Assembly: GCA_027438535.1 (NCBI GenBank)
Contig: DAIAMA010000008.1
Location: 1-15,963, forward strand
DNA from: a bacterium
Lineage (GTDB): Bacteria > Pseudomonadota > Gammaproteobacteria > Burkholderiales > Thiobacteraceae
DNA length: 15,963 nucleotides
Direction: 5' to 3'
Below the pieces are notes generated by a model. The model ran no database searches and was not told the DNA's origin. It saw only the letters and a program-made list of their open reading frames with translations. Numbering within the stretch: position 1 is the first letter of the stretch; each line of letters starts with the position of its first letter. Shown one piece after another: positions 6,895 through 15,505 of the stretch. A program made the position numbers and the translations under genes.

Positions 6895-7335
6895 GGCAGT
6901 TTCATTGCTACTTTCATCTGGGTATATGTCCAAACCAATGGCGATATTGAGTTTGGCAGTACCCTCCATAAGTGATGGCTCGAAAGTGGCACCAAAGTTT
7001 GATGAACCAAGCCAGCCGACAAAATATTCAACGTAACCACCTTCCCGTACTAGTTGCGCGAAAAACTCCGCGTGCGAACTGAGACGCTTGTTGGTGGCAA
7101 CCAAAAATTCTTCTAACACGATATTTTCAGAGTTGAGGTTTTTTGGTTTATGCAAATTAGCACCCCAAAAACTTTCTTTGTTGATACCGGGCAGCGACTG
7201 GCCTTTTGGATTGGACCGAGGTTCACCAACTGTCCATTTGCGAAAAGGCTCAATATTTAGTGTCTGAGTAATTAGCTCCGGGGAAATTGTCGGATGCGTG
7301 ATTCGAAGCGAGACACGATATTCATAACTATTCAT
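6889..7335 (-). CDS. DUF4279 domain-containing protein
   Basis: This 148-residue protein matches DUF4279 along most of its length: the ITHPTISPELITQTLNIEP opening, WTVGEPRSNPKGQSLPG, SFWGANL, and a late GLDIY strand. There is no signal peptide or membrane segment, so it should be cytosolic. No molecular function is established for the family that I can state; members are often found in accessory regions. The gene is visibly richer in A+T than its neighbours. Its TAA stop lies inside the attC-like core, and an AGGG ribosome site precedes the ATG. Together these suggest an acquired integron cassette. The start at 7335 is the first ATG after a stretch with stops in this frame. Confidence 0.82.
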   Translation of the reverse strand: MNSYEYRVSLRITHPTISPELITQTLNIEPFRKWTVGEPRSNPKGQSLPGINKESFWGANLHKPKNLNSENIVLEEFLVATNKRLSSHAEFFAQLVREGGYVEYFVGWLGSSNFGATFEPSLMEGTAKLNIAIGLDIYPDESSNETAA

Positions 7336-7652
7336 AACAATGCCCTAGCCACATAATGTTTGAATTAACAGGTCTGCGTGGTTACTCGCGAGGATTTCTC
7401 TATCGTGCGACCGCATGGCAGAAAAAATATTGAGCCGCTGGATTCGCGCCACGGTGCTATGGAAATTGAATGACTGCCACGTGGTGATACGGCGGCAAAA
7501 TTCCCGATGGGAAGTAGTTGAACGTGCATGTTTCTAGTTTTTCCCCCGGTGAATCGCTCACAACGAGCTTGCCAGAGACTATGGCACACGCATTTTTTGG
7601 GGTCAACTCGATTACCGGCGCAGCCAGAGTCGCTCTATACAATCATGTCAGC
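7336..7652. other. 317-bp gap with no recognisable gene, possibly a decayed cassette
   Basis: No complete gene is convincing here. On the - strand three overlapping short frames are open: 7642-7457 (61 codons), 7589-7365 (74 codons) and 7533-7345 (62 codons without a good start). None shows a family motif I know, and the pattern suggests a frameshifted remnant. The last of these frames stops inside CTAGGGC just before the DUF4279 start. A weak attC-like pair of boxes (GAGTAAC at 7387-7381 and GGCTAGGGC at 7350-7342, - strand) brackets this end. Composition is more A+T-rich than the flanking operon. Confidence 0.4.
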
Positions 7653-8375
7653 TCAAAACGTATGATAGCGCGCCCCGTCGCGCTCCAAGGCCTCGCGCTC
7701 GCGCTGATAGTCCGGGTAAATCCGCGCCACGGTATTCCAAAACGCGCGCGAATGATTCATGTGCTTGAGATGCGCGAGTTCGTGCGCCACCACATAATCG
7801 ATCTGCGGCTGCGGCGCTTTAATCAGGCGCCACGAGAGGCGAATCACGCCCGAAGGCAGGCACATGCCCCAGGTGGTTTTGGCATTGGATAATTTCAGTT
7901 GCGGCGGCGCCACGCCCAGCCGCGGCGCAAACAGCGCGATCCGCGTCTGGAAATGTTGCTCGGCGCGGCGCTTGTACCAGTGCGCCACGCGTGCTTGCAC
8001 GATCTGCGCATCGTGCGTATCGGGCACGCCGACCAGTATTCTTCCCGCGTGGTGTATCGGCTCGGAGCGGGTATAGGTGCGGTAAAGATATAGCTCCACC
8101 TCCGCGCCCAACAGCGGCAAGCGCTCGCCATTTTTCCATTTGCGTTCGGGCAGGCGGCGCGCCTCCATCTCTTTGAGCTTGGCGGCGATCCACTGGGCGC
8201 GTTCGCTGATGAGCTGATCGAGGTAGGTGTAGGGCTCACGCGGTGGCGCGCTGACGGTTAATCCGTCCAAGTCGACTTTGAAACCGATGGTACGGCGCTT
8301 GCGGCGCAGCAAGGTGTAATTCAGCACGCGGCCGTCGAGTTGAATGACGCGGGTTTCTTTTAGCGGATAAGCCAT
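7653..8375 (-). CDS. YgjP/SprT-like zinc metalloprotease (M48-type domain, DUF45)
   Basis: The protein has 240 residues, the usual length for the YgjP-like family. The zinc site is VVAHELAHLKHMNHS with H198, E199, H202 and a third ligand at H208, i.e. HExxH followed by His after five residues. The N-terminal half holds the RRKRRTIGFKVDLDGLTVSAPP segment, and the middle has WGMCLPSGVIRLSWRLI, both typical. It is predicted to be a soluble cytoplasmic protein; substrates are unknown. The start is three bases after the plsC stop, so translation is probably coupled, and no strong ribosome site is seen. It appears to be the last gene of the - strand operon. Confidence 0.9.
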   Translation of the reverse strand: MAYPLKETRVIQLDGRVLNYTLLRRKRRTIGFKVDLDGLTVSAPPREPYTYLDQLISERAQWIAAKLKEMEARRLPERKWKNGERLPLLGAEVELYLYRTYTRSEPIHHAGRILVGVPDTHDAQIVQARVAHWYKRRAEQHFQTRIALFAPRLGVAPPQLKLSNAKTTWGMCLPSGVIRLSWRLIKAPQPQIDYVVAHELAHLKHMNHSRAFWNTVARIYPDYQREREALERDGARYHTF

Positions 8376-8378
8376 GGA

Positions 8379-9128
8379 TTAATCGGGTAAGACCGGGTCG
8401 CGGGCGAGGCATGCCTCGCCTCTATGTGGAAGCCGTACCATTTCCGTTTCGATCCAGGCTTGCACTTTTTCATTCAGTTCGCTCGGCTTCATGCCCGTGG
8501 CGTCGATCGGCGCGCCGATACTCACGGTGATGGTGCCGGGGTATTTCAAAAACGAATTGCGGCCCCAATACTCGCCGGCGTTGTGCGCCACCGGCAAAAC
8601 CGGGGTATTGGTGTGGGTCGCCAGCCATGCGCCGCCGATGCCGTAGCGCTTGGTCTCGCCCGGCGCGACGCGCGTGCCTTCGGGGAAGATCACGATCCAC
8701 AAGCCATGCTGTAAACGATCGCGGCCTTGCTCGGTCACTTGCTTCAAGGCCTCGCGTCCGGCACTGCGGTCGATGGCGACGGGCCGCAGCATCGCCAGCC
8801 CCCAACCCAGAAACGGCACGTACAACAACGAACGCTTCATCACCCACGTTTGCGGCGGAAAAATGCTCTGGAATCCTATCGTCTCCCACGCCGATTGGTG
8901 CTTGGAGAGAACGATAGCCGGTGTAGCCGGAATATGCTCGCGCCCTCGCACTTCGTAGCGCAAGCCGCACAACACACGCAACAGCCACAGCACGATGCGG
9001 CTCCAGTTCGAGATCACGCGATAGCGCGCCAAGGGCGGAAACGGAAAAGTCAGCAATGAAATAAGGGAATACGGCGGCGTAAGAAGAATCAGCGACAATA
9101 AAAATAAACACGAGCGCAAAAAAATCAT
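8379..9128 (-). CDS. plsC: 1-acyl-sn-glycerol-3-phosphate acyltransferase (PlsC-like)
   Basis: The protein has 249 residues, with a hydrophobic N-terminus (about 1-30) that should anchor it in the inner membrane and a second hydrophobic stretch at ~43-55. The acyltransferase motifs are SKHQSAWE (H77 with an acidic residue five later), a MLRPVAIDR block, and FPEGTR at 148-153. The family adds an acyl chain from acyl-ACP/CoA to lysophosphatidic acid, making phosphatidic acid for phospholipids. The first motif reads HX4E rather than HX4D: E82 replaces the usual aspartate. I believe this variant recurs in betaproteobacterial homologues, but I cannot verify that here. Its ATG overlaps the gmhB stop (ATGA on the - strand), so the pair is translationally coupled. 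Confidence 0.9.
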   Translation of the reverse strand: MIFLRSCLFLLSLILLTPPYSLISLLTFPFPPLARYRVISNWSRIVLWLLRVLCGLRYEVRGREHIPATPAIVLSKHQSAWETIGFQSIFPPQTWVMKRSLLYVPFLGWGLAMLRPVAIDRSAGREALKQVTEQGRDRLQHGLWIVIFPEGTRVAPGETKRYGIGGAWLATHTNTPVLPVAHNAGEYWGRNSFLKYPGTITVSIGAPIDATGMKPSELNEKVQAWIETEMVRLPHRGEACLARDPVLPD

Positions 9129-9664
9129 GAGGATTGGAGTACCTGCTTCGCCGCTGCGTCAAGGTCTTTGAACACTTGCGTCCCTTGGGGCAAGCCGTTG
9201 GCTTCTTGCGTGCGCACCCCTTTGCCGGTCAGCACCAGCATCGGTTGCGCCCCGACTGCCGCCGCCGCCTCCAGGTCGCGCAGCGCATCGCCGATGGCCG
9301 GTACGCCTTGCAGCGAGGTATTGAAGCGCCGGCCGATCTCTTCCAGCATGCCGGGACGCGGCTTACGGCATTGGCAATTCAAATCCGCGGCATGCGGGCA
9401 GTAGAACAACGCATCGATGCGCCCGCCCACTTGCGCCAGCGCGCGATACAGCTTGTCGTGAATCGCATTCAGCGTCGCCATATCGAACAAGCCGCGGCCG
9501 ATGCCGGATTGATTGGTGGCGATCACCACCCGGTAGCCGGCTTGATTGAAACGCGCGATCGCCTCCAGGCTGCCGGGAATGGGCTTCCATTCGTCCGGGG
9601 TCTTGATGAAATGCTCGCTGTCGTAATTGATCACGCCGTCGCGGTCGAGAATGATGAGCTTCAT
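9125..9664 (-). CDS. gmhB: D-glycero-beta-D-manno-heptose-1,7-bisphosphate 7-phosphatase
   Basis: The protein has 179 residues, standard for this HAD-superfamily phosphatase. Catalytic D7 and D9 lie in LDRDGVINYD. Motif II is ATNQSGIGRG (T50, N51), K101 lies in CRKPRPGM, and motif IV is GDALRD (D126, D130). The zinc loop expected of GmhB is complete, with C89, H91, C97 and C99 in FYCPHAADLNCQCRKP. It removes the C7 phosphate in ADP-heptose synthesis for the LPS inner core. It sits between a MAPEG gene and plsC, a grouping seen with glyQ-glyS in related bacteria. The stop overlaps the plsC start by four bases. A histidinol-phosphatase role is possible for close relatives, but the zinc loop and neighbours favour GmhB. 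Confidence 0.93.
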   Translation of the reverse strand: MKLIILDRDGVINYDSEHFIKTPDEWKPIPGSLEAIARFNQAGYRVVIATNQSGIGRGLFDMATLNAIHDKLYRALAQVGGRIDALFYCPHAADLNCQCRKPRPGMLEEIGRRFNTSLQGVPAIGDALRDLEAAAAVGAQPMLVLTGKGVRTQEANGLPQGTQVFKDLDAAAKQVLQSS

Positions 9665-9710
9665 AATGGATTATGCTAAAGCGAAAACCCTTATTTTCCT
9701 AGAGAAAACG

Positions 9711-10094
9711 CTATCCGATCACCCGTGCCGCGGCGAGAAACAAGCCGACGACGCAGGCAAATCCGCCGGCCCATGCCAGCGAGCGCGGCGTGGCCCAATC
9801 CAAAACATAGCAGATTCCGTGCAAGATGCGGAAACCGATAAACGCCAGCGCCAGCACATTCACCCAGGCCGGTGGCGCGCCCGATACTTGGGCGATGATC
9901 ACCCCGGCGGCGAAGGGCGCGAACGCCTCAAAGGCGTTCAGCTGCGCCCAGTTCGCGCGCTGGCGATAGCCGGTGGCTTGCGCCAACTGAGCGCGCGGCG
10001 CGCGGTTGTCGTAAGCGGGGCCGGCCTTGGCCACGACCACCCACACATAGGGCAAGAACGCTGCGGCCAGTACACACCAATAGGCAATCGGCAT
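9711..10094 (-). CDS. MAPEG family membrane protein
   Basis: The protein has 127 residues with four hydrophobic helices (about 3-23, 55-72, 78-95 and 105-125). The conserved MAPEG motif region follows helix 1: NRAPRAQLAQATGYRQRANW, then NAFEAFAPFAAGV. The superfamily includes eukaryotic glutathione-dependent membrane enzymes; most bacterial members, like this one, have no known substrate. It lies 22 bases after glyS on the same strand, with an AAAGGA ribosome site seven bases before the ATG, and 46 bases before gmhB. Membership in the family is clear, but no specific reaction can be claimed. Confidence 0.87.
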   Translation of the reverse strand: MPIAYWCVLAAAFLPYVWVVVAKAGPAYDNRAPRAQLAQATGYRQRANWAQLNAFEAFAPFAAGVIIAQVSGAPPAWVNVLALAFIGFRILHGICYVLDWATPRSLAWAGGFACVVGLFLAAARVIG

Positions 10095-10116
10095 TGTTTT
10101 TCCTTTCGCGCCAGAG

Positions 10117-12189
10117 TCACGCCAGCTTGCTGATATCCGCCACGAGATTCAGCAAATCGCCCAGCGCCTTCAGCAAAGCCAGGCGATTGTTCCGGATAAG
10201 CGGCTCATCGGCCATGACCATCACCTCATCGAAAAAACGATCCACTTGCGCGCGCACGCCCGCCAGGGCGCGCAGCGCATCGGTATAATCTTGGTTCGCC
10301 ACCAGCGAATGGACGACGGGCGCGAGTTGCGTCACGGCATCGAACAAGGCACGCTCGGCCTCTTCCACGAACAAGGCCAGGTCGGGCGCTTGGCCGGCGG
10401 CCTCGGTTTTCTTTAAGATATTCTGAATGCGCTTGTTGGCCGCCGCCAGCGCTTCCGCCTCGGGCAAGGCTTTGAATTCGCGCACCGCCTCCATGCGCGG
10501 CATGACTTGATCGATGCGTGCCGGGCCTTGCGATACCACGGCTTCGATTTCGTCCGGCTCGAAATCGCGTTCGCGCAAATAACTTTTCAAGCGTTCCAGC
10601 ACGAAGCCGTGCACATCCAATGCCACACTGTCCGTCAGTTGCTCCGCGCCAAATTGTGCCCGCGCGAGTTGCAATAGCTGCATCAGATCCAACGGCAAGG
10701 ACATTTCAATCAGCATGCGCAACACACCCAGCGCATGGCGGCGCAGGCCGAAGGGGTCTTTGTCGCCGCTGGGAACCAGGCCGATGCCGTAAATACCGAC
10801 CAAGGTATCGAGCTTATCGGCGAGCGCGACGGCAGCACCGACGTGATCGGCCGGCAAGGCATCGCCGGCGAAGCGCGGCCGGTAATGTGCCTCGATCGCC
10901 TGGGCTACCGGCTCCGGTTCGCCATCGATGCGCGCGTAATAGCGGCCCATCACGCCTTGCAGCTCGGGAAACTCGCCCACCATATCGGTGAGCAAATCCG
11001 CTTTGCATAAATAGGCCGCGCGCGCCGCGTGATCGGCATTGGCGTCAAGCTGCTGTGCGATCTCGGCGGCAAGCTTCTGAATGCGCATGACGCGCGCCAA
11101 TTGCGTGCCGAGCTTATTGTGATAGACGACATTGGCCAGCTTGGGCGTGCGCGTTTCGAGTGTGGTTTTTTGGTCTTGCTCGAAGAAGAATTTGGCGTCC
11201 GACAAGCGCGCTCGCAGCACACGCTCGTTGCCGTGAATAATATGCCGCGGGTCGGCCGTTTTCAGATTGCTCACCACCAGGAATTTCGGCAACAGTTTGC
11301 CTTGGCGATCCAGCAGCGGAAAATATTTTTGGTGCTGCTTCATGGAGAGAATCAAACATTCCTGCGGTACTGACAAGAAGGCCGCATCGAACTGCCCGGC
11401 GTATACCGCCGGCCACTCCACCAGCGCGGTCACTTCATCGAGCAGGGCTTCGTATTCCTCCGGCTGCGCATCGCCCGCCGCTAGCAACAAACGCATTTCG
11501 ATTTCGGCGCGGCGCTTGGCGAAGGACGGCATCACTTTGCCGTATTCTTCGAGGATAAACTCATAGTGGTTGGCGTGATCGATTGTCAGCGCACCCGCCC
11601 CCATGAAGCGATGGCCTTGGGTCACCTTACCGCTCTCGATTCCGAGCACTTCGCCAGGCAATACTTTGGTGCCGTGCAGCATCACCAGCCCATGCACCGG
11701 GCGCACGAATTGATGTTCGGTATCACCCCAGCGCATGAGCTTGGGGATAGGCAATGCCTTGATCGAGGCCTTGACGATATCCGCTATGACGTAGGCGAGC
11801 CGCGCGCCAGGCTTTACATCGGAATAGAACAAGGCTTCCGTCTTGCCGTCCATGCGCCGCTCGAAATGCGCAAGGCGCTCGACCGGAATGCCTTTTGTCT
11901 CCAGTTTTTTCAAGAGCGCTGGCGTGGGTTGGCCTTCTGCATCGAGCGCCACCGCCACCGGCATGAGCTTTTCGGTAAACGGTTGATCTGGTGCTTGATC
12001 GCGCACCTCCATCACCTGCACTGCCAAACGGCGCGGCGTGGCGAACCAGCTAAAGCCGGCCTCGGCGGAAACCAACTGGCGCGCATGTAGATCGAGAATG
12101 ATTTTTTCCGCGAAGGCTTGCCCCAAGCGCGGCAGCGCCTTCGGCGGCAGTTCTTCGGTAAGCAACTCGATCAATAATGTATCTTGCAT
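10117..12189 (-). CDS. glyS: Glycine--tRNA ligase, beta subunit
   Basis: The protein has 690 residues, matching the ~690 of the bacterial beta subunit in the alpha2-beta2 GlyRS. It opens [20 protein letters not shown], the family start, which fixes the ATG at 12189. The same frame stays open 78 codons further upstream, but those codons come from the inverted repeat and from antisense glyQ. Typical internal blocks include [38 protein letters not shown] and [15 protein letters not shown], and the C-terminal anticodon-binding region is complete. The beta subunit recognises tRNA-Gly and is required with GlyQ for charging. It lies 103 bases downstream of glyQ with a hairpin repeat between, and 22 bases before the MAPEG gene. 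The ribosome site is weak (AAAGAAAA). Confidence 0.97.
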   Translation of the reverse strand: MQDTLLIELLTEELPPKALPRLGQAFAEKIILDLHARQLVSAEAGFSWFATPRRLAVQVMEVRDQAPDQPFTEKLMPVAVALDAEGQPTPALLKKLETKGIPVERLAHFERRMDGKTEALFYSDVKPGARLAYVIADIVKASIKALPIPKLMRWGDTEHQFVRPVHGLVMLHGTKVLPGEVLGIESGKVTQGHRFMGAGALTIDHANHYEFILEEYGKVMPSFAKRRAEIEMRLLLAAGDAQPEEYEALLDEVTALVEWPAVYAGQFDAAFLSVPQECLILSMKQHQKYFPLLDRQGKLLPKFLVVSNLKTADPRHIIHGNERVLRARLSDAKFFFEQDQKTTLETRTPKLANVVYHNKLGTQLARVMRIQKLAAEIAQQLDANADHAARAAYLCKADLLTDMVGEFPELQGVMGRYYARIDGEPEPVAQAIEAHYRPRFAGDALPADHVGAAVALADKLDTLVGIYGIGLVPSGDKDPFGLRRHALGVLRMLIEMSLPLDLMQLLQLARAQFGAEQLTDSVALDVHGFVLERLKSYLRERDFEPDEIEAVVSQGPARIDQVMPRMEAVREFKALPEAEALAAANKRIQNILKKTEAAGQAPDLALFVEEAERALFDAVTQLAPVVHSLVANQDYTDALRALAGVRAQVDRFFDEVMVMADEPLIRNNRLALLKALGDLLNLVADISKLA

Positions 12190-12210
12190 GATTTTCTTTA
12201 AACCTTTTTT

Positions 12211-12283
12211 GCCACAGAGATCACAGAGCGCACAGAGAAAAAACTCGCGAAACACTCTCTGTGGACTCTGTGATCTCTGTGGC
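12211..12283. repeat. Long inverted repeat between glyQ and glyS
   Basis: Outer arms GCCACAGAGATCACAGAG (12211-12228) and its exact complement (12266-12283) form 18 perfect pairs. The match continues inward with CACAGAGA for eight more bases after two mismatches. The whole makes a ~28-bp stem with a ~17-base loop. The CACAGAG-rich sequence is of a type often dispersed between genes in environmental bacteria. In the glyQ-glyS transcript it would fold into a strong stem and could protect the upstream message or limit glyS expression. No T-run adjoins it on the - strand. Confidence 0.75.
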
Positions 12284-12292
12284 GAATGATTT

Positions 12293-13165
12293 TTAGCCCT
12301 TAAGCATCGGAAAGCCCAACGCTTCCCGCGAACTGTAATACGCCTGCGCCACCTGCCGCGCCAACGCGCGTACCCGGCCGATATAGGCCGCGCGCTCGGT
12401 GACCGAAATCGCGCCGCGCGCATCGAGTAGATTGAAGGTGTGCGAGCATTTCATTACCTGCTCGTAGCCAGGCAAGGCCAAGCCCGCATCCATCAAGCGC
12501 TTGGCTTCTTGTTCGTACATCGTGAATTGCTCCAGCAGCCAGTTCACATTGCTGTGCTCGAAGTTGTATTGGGATTGCTCGACTTCGTTTTGATGATACA
12601 CATCGCCATACGTTACGCCCGGCGTCCAGGTGATATCGAATAAGCTCTCCACCTCTTGCAGATACATGGCGAGGCGCTCCAGGCCATAGGTGATCTCGCC
12701 CAGTACCGGCTTGCAAGCGAGGCTGCCGACCTCCTGGAAATAAGTGAATTGGGTCACTTCCATGCCGTTCAGCCATACTTCCCAACCCAGCCCCCAGGCG
12801 CCGAGGGTGGGCGATTCCCAGTCGTCTTCCACGAAGCGGATATCGTGCACCTGCGGATCGATGCCGAGCGCGCGCAGCGAATCGAGATATAAGGTTTGGA
12901 TATTGGCGGGCGCGGGTTTGAGCGCTACCTGAAATTGGTAATAGTGCTGCAGGCGATTGGGGTTCTCGCCATAGCGGCCGTCCTTGGGGCGGCGCGACGG
13001 CTGCACATAAGCGGCCTTCCACGGCTCGGGCCCGAGCGCGCGCAAAAACGTGGCGGGGTGGAAGGTACCCGCGCCCATTTCCATATCGTAGGGCTGAAGC
13101 AACACACAGCCCTGCCGCGACCAGTATTGCTGCAAGGTGAGAATAATGTCTTGAAAGGTTCGCAT
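12293..13165 (-). CDS. glyQ: Glycine--tRNA ligase, alpha subunit
   Basis: The protein has 290 residues, close to the ~300 of bacterial GlyQ, the class II catalytic subunit that activates glycine and charges tRNA-Gly with GlyS. The start [20 protein letters not shown] is the family N-terminus, with an AAGGCG ribosome site before it. Class II signatures are clear: [20 protein letters not shown] (motif 1 region), [19 protein letters not shown] (motif 2), and [15 protein letters not shown] (motif 3). It is the first gene of the - strand operon; the 182-base gap to the divergent DsrE gene should hold its promoter, though I see no strong -35/-10 pair. The stop is TAA. Confidence 0.97.
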   Translation of the reverse strand: MRTFQDIILTLQQYWSRQGCVLLQPYDMEMGAGTFHPATFLRALGPEPWKAAYVQPSRRPKDGRYGENPNRLQHYYQFQVALKPAPANIQTLYLDSLRALGIDPQVHDIRFVEDDWESPTLGAWGLGWEVWLNGMEVTQFTYFQEVGSLACKPVLGEITYGLERLAMYLQEVESLFDITWTPGVTYGDVYHQNEVEQSQYNFEHSNVNWLLEQFTMYEQEAKRLMDAGLALPGYEQVMKCSHTFNLLDARGAISVTERAAYIGRVRALARQVAQAYYSSREALGFPMLKG

Positions 13166-13347
13166 AGGCGCCTTGTGATCGATCCCGGTCCGTGATCGGA
13201 CTGCGCAAAGAGCTGGATTTTAAGCTGTTTTAACGGGGAGAAAAAGCCGCATTTGTAAAATAAGCCACGGTTTCGCGACTAATGCCCTGCGTAATGCGGT
13301 GTACTATCATGCTTTCGCACACATCACGGTCTAATTAAGGAGCCCCC

Positions 13348-13821
13348 ATGCGTATGATCCATTTGCTTCCCCTCATCCTCGGCTGGTTCATCCTGCCCGC
13401 GCACGCCGCTCAAGATGCACCCTGGGGCCATGCCCATGCCATCGAAAAAGAATATAGCAAGCAGAAGGTGGTGTATGACGTCGCGGTCAATAGCGAGGCC
13501 GCCGTCACCAGCGTGCTCGATCGCGCCAGCTATCTCAGCCAGTTAAACGGCGCCGATCCCTTCGACAGCAAAATCGTCATCGTGCTGCATGGCAACGAAA
13601 TCCCTTTCTTTGCGATCAAAAACTTCGCCCGGCACAAAGCGCTGGTCACGCGCGCCCAAAGCCTATCGGTGGGCGGGATTATCGAATTCCGCATGTGCCG
13701 CCTCGCGGCGCGCGCGCATGGCTTCGCGCCGGAAGATATCCAAGGCTTCATCACCCTGGTGCCGATGGCCGATGCCGAAATCGTCGACTTGCAACATAAG
13801 GGATACGCCTATATGCGCTGA
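13348..13821 (+). CDS. Exported DsrE/DsrF-like family protein
   Basis: The protein has 157 residues. Residues 1-20 form a signal peptide (hydrophobic core LLPLILGWFILP, AHA at the cleavage site), so the mature protein should be periplasmic. The rest matches the DsrE-like fold: KVVYDVAVNSEA, an IVIVLHGNEIPFF strand, a lone cysteine C117 in IEFRMCRLA, and a VPMADAEIVDLQHKGYAYM tail. Some family members handle sulfur via that cysteine; the role of exported members is not established. AAGGAG lies five bases before the ATG. It is the only + strand gene between glyQ and lnt, and its last 13 bases overlap the lnt stop end (convergent). A possible -10 (TACTAT, 13302-13307) has no good -35. Confidence 0.82.
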   Translation: MRMIHLLPLILGWFILPAHAAQDAPWGHAHAIEKEYSKQKVVYDVAVNSEAAVTSVLDRASYLSQLNGADPFDSKIVIVLHGNEIPFFAIKNFARHKALVTRAQSLSVGGIIEFRMCRLAARAHGFAPEDIQGFITLVPMADAEIVDLQHKGYAYMR

Positions 13822-15329
13822 CGTATCAGCGCTACCCCCCACAATCCCCCCAGCAACATCAGGAAGGCGCCGTTGCCGAAACGCACATAGGGCGTCTCGC
13901 CCGCCATGCCCTGCGCCGTGCCCTGCAATGCCGCTTCGTGAAATACCGGCGCTTGGGCGATAACGCGGCCCTTGTCATCCACGATGGCCGTCATGCCGGT
14001 ATTGGTGGCGCGCAGCATATAGCGGCCCGTTTCCAGGGCGCGCATTTGCGAGATTTGCAGATGCTGGCGCAGCGCGATGGAATCGCCGAACCAGGCGTCG
14101 TTGCTCACATTGGCGAGCAGCGTCGCTTGCGGTAATTGGCGGATGAGTTCCTCGCCGAAGGCATCTTCGTAGCAAATCGCCATCGCCACTTTCTGGCCGG
14201 CGACGGTGAGCGGCTTCTGATCCGCCGCGCCGCGCGAAAAATCCGAGAGCGGGATTTGCATCAAGTCCATAAACCAGCCGAACACCGGCTTCAGCGGAAT
14301 AAATTCGCCGAAAGGCACGAGGTGCTGCTTGCGATAAACCTGCGTGGGCGATGCGCCCAAGCTGATTACGCTGTTGTAGTAGGTATGCTGTTCGAAATCG
14401 CGCTCGGGTACCCCGGCAATCAGATCGCCGCCGTTATCGCGCGCATGCTGGGCTAGCTCCGCCAAATACGATACCGATACTTGATCGTAAAATAAGGGGA
14501 TCGCCGTCTCCGGCAAAACGATCAGTTGGCTGCGGCTCTCCAGCACCAGCTTGCGATAGGTAACGAGGGTGGACAGTAAGCGATCCTCGCGCCATTTCAT
14601 ATCCTGCGGGATATTGCCTTGCAGCAGGCTCACCGTCACCGGCGCGCCTACCGGGTGCGTCCAGGCGACGAATTGCAGGCCCGCGCCCGCGCCCCATAAT
14701 ACGAGCAAGCCACTCAAGGCAAGCCAAGCATGCTTGCGCCTATTGCGCCATGCGCCATAGGCGAGCGCTATCAGGCCCGCGCTCAAGGCCAGCAGCAGCG
14801 ACACGCCGTATACGCCGAACACCGGCGCGTAACCCGCCAGCGGGCCGGCAGGCACTTGCGAATAGCCCAAGGCCAGCCACGGAAAACCGGTGAATATCCA
14901 GCCGCGTATCCATTCGAAGAGCATGAAGCTGGCGGGCATCGCGGCCAATAAACGTAGCGCCGGCGCGCCTTTCAGCCACGCCTGCACCCATCCGGCCAAG
15001 GCCGGGAACAGCGCCAAAAAAGCGCAGAATACTAAAGTCGCCAAGACAGCTATTGGCATCGGCATCATGCCGAAATCGTGCATGCTCACATAGACCCAAG
15101 ACACGCCCACGCCGAACAGCCCCAGGCCGAACATAAAACCCATGGCGAATGCCGCACGGCGCGAGCCGGCGTGCCACCAGAGATAAAACAAAGCCGCGAT
15201 GGTCAGCGGCGGCAGGAAATAAAAATAAAACGGCGCAAATCCCAGAACGGTGAGTGCGCCGAGAAAAAATGGCAGCGCGCCGAGCTTGAAACGCCCGGCA
15301 CGCAGAATGAGCGCGGCGCTTTGGGTCAA
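13809..15329 (-). CDS. lnt: Apolipoprotein N-acyltransferase
   Basis: The protein has 506 residues, like E. coli Lnt (512). Multiple hydrophobic helices cover residues ~15-225 and one closes the C-terminus (~484-503). A periplasmic nitrilase domain lies between. The catalytic triad is visible: E274 in VLPETAIP, K334 in VYRKQHLVPFGEF and C386 in AMAICYEDAFG. It adds the third acyl chain to the N-terminal cysteine of lipoproteins. The start is TTG, overlapping the corC stop as TTGA: a stop lies nine codons upstream and no ATG or GTG falls in between. The corC-lnt overlap is the normal operon layout and shows that this side of the rearranged joint is intact. Confidence 0.95.
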   Translation of the reverse strand: MTQSAALILRAGRFKLGALPFFLGALTVLGFAPFYFYFLPPLTIAALFYLWWHAGSRRAAFAMGFMFGLGLFGVGVSWVYVSMHDFGMMPMPIAVLATLVFCAFLALFPALAGWVQAWLKGAPALRLLAAMPASFMLFEWIRGWIFTGFPWLALGYSQVPAGPLAGYAPVFGVYGVSLLLALSAGLIALAYGAWRNRRKHAWLALSGLLVLWGAGAGLQFVAWTHPVGAPVTVSLLQGNIPQDMKWREDRLLSTLVTYRKLVLESRSQLIVLPETAIPLFYDQVSVSYLAELAQHARDNGGDLIAGVPERDFEQHTYYNSVISLGASPTQVYRKQHLVPFGEFIPLKPVFGWFMDLMQIPLSDFSRGAADQKPLTVAGQKVAMAICYEDAFGEELIRQLPQATLLANVSNDAWFGDSIALRQHLQISQMRALETGRYMLRATNTGMTAIVDDKGRVIAQAPVFHEAALQGTAQGMAGETPYVRFGNGAFLMLLGGLWGVALIRQRI

Positions 15330-15505
15330 GCCGTACCTTGCAAGGGATTGACCCTATCGGCATTTTGCACGCGCTCGACCAACAGCGAGTGCAAGCGCCG
15401 GCTATCGGCGCGCAACACTTGAAAGCGCAAGCCTTCGAGCACTACCGACTCGCCGCGCTTGGGCAGGCGCCCAAATTTGCTGACCACCAAGCCGCCGGTC
15501 GTGGT
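15326..15505 (-). pseudogene. corC: CorC/HlyC transporter-associated domain, C-terminal fragment
   Basis: Only the last ~59 codons remain. [19 protein letters not shown] followed by [19 protein letters not shown] is the end of the CorC_HlyC domain, found at the C-terminus of the ~290-residue cytosolic CBS protein CorC (magnesium/cobalt efflux, ion homeostasis). The frame runs upstream to 15529, but its first ~8 codons are antisense to ybeY, so homology ends at about 15500. The stop overlaps the lnt start. The rest of the gene is absent on this strand; an N-terminal corC start lies on the + strand at 15783. It is a truncated copy produced by the inverted joint, biological or artefactual. Confidence 0.85.

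Noticed and set aside
9134..9679. 181-codon + strand frame opposite gmhB
   Set aside because: Shadow of gmhB, whose catalytic and zinc residues are all present.
12190..12423. 78-codon upstream extension of glyS
   Set aside because: The added residues derive from the CACAGAG inverted repeat and antisense glyQ; the GlyS N-terminus starts at 12189.
15459..15494. ATG at 15459 as a genuine ybeY start
   Set aside because: The codons from 15459 to about 15494 are antisense to the conserved corC C-terminus and do not resemble YbeY.
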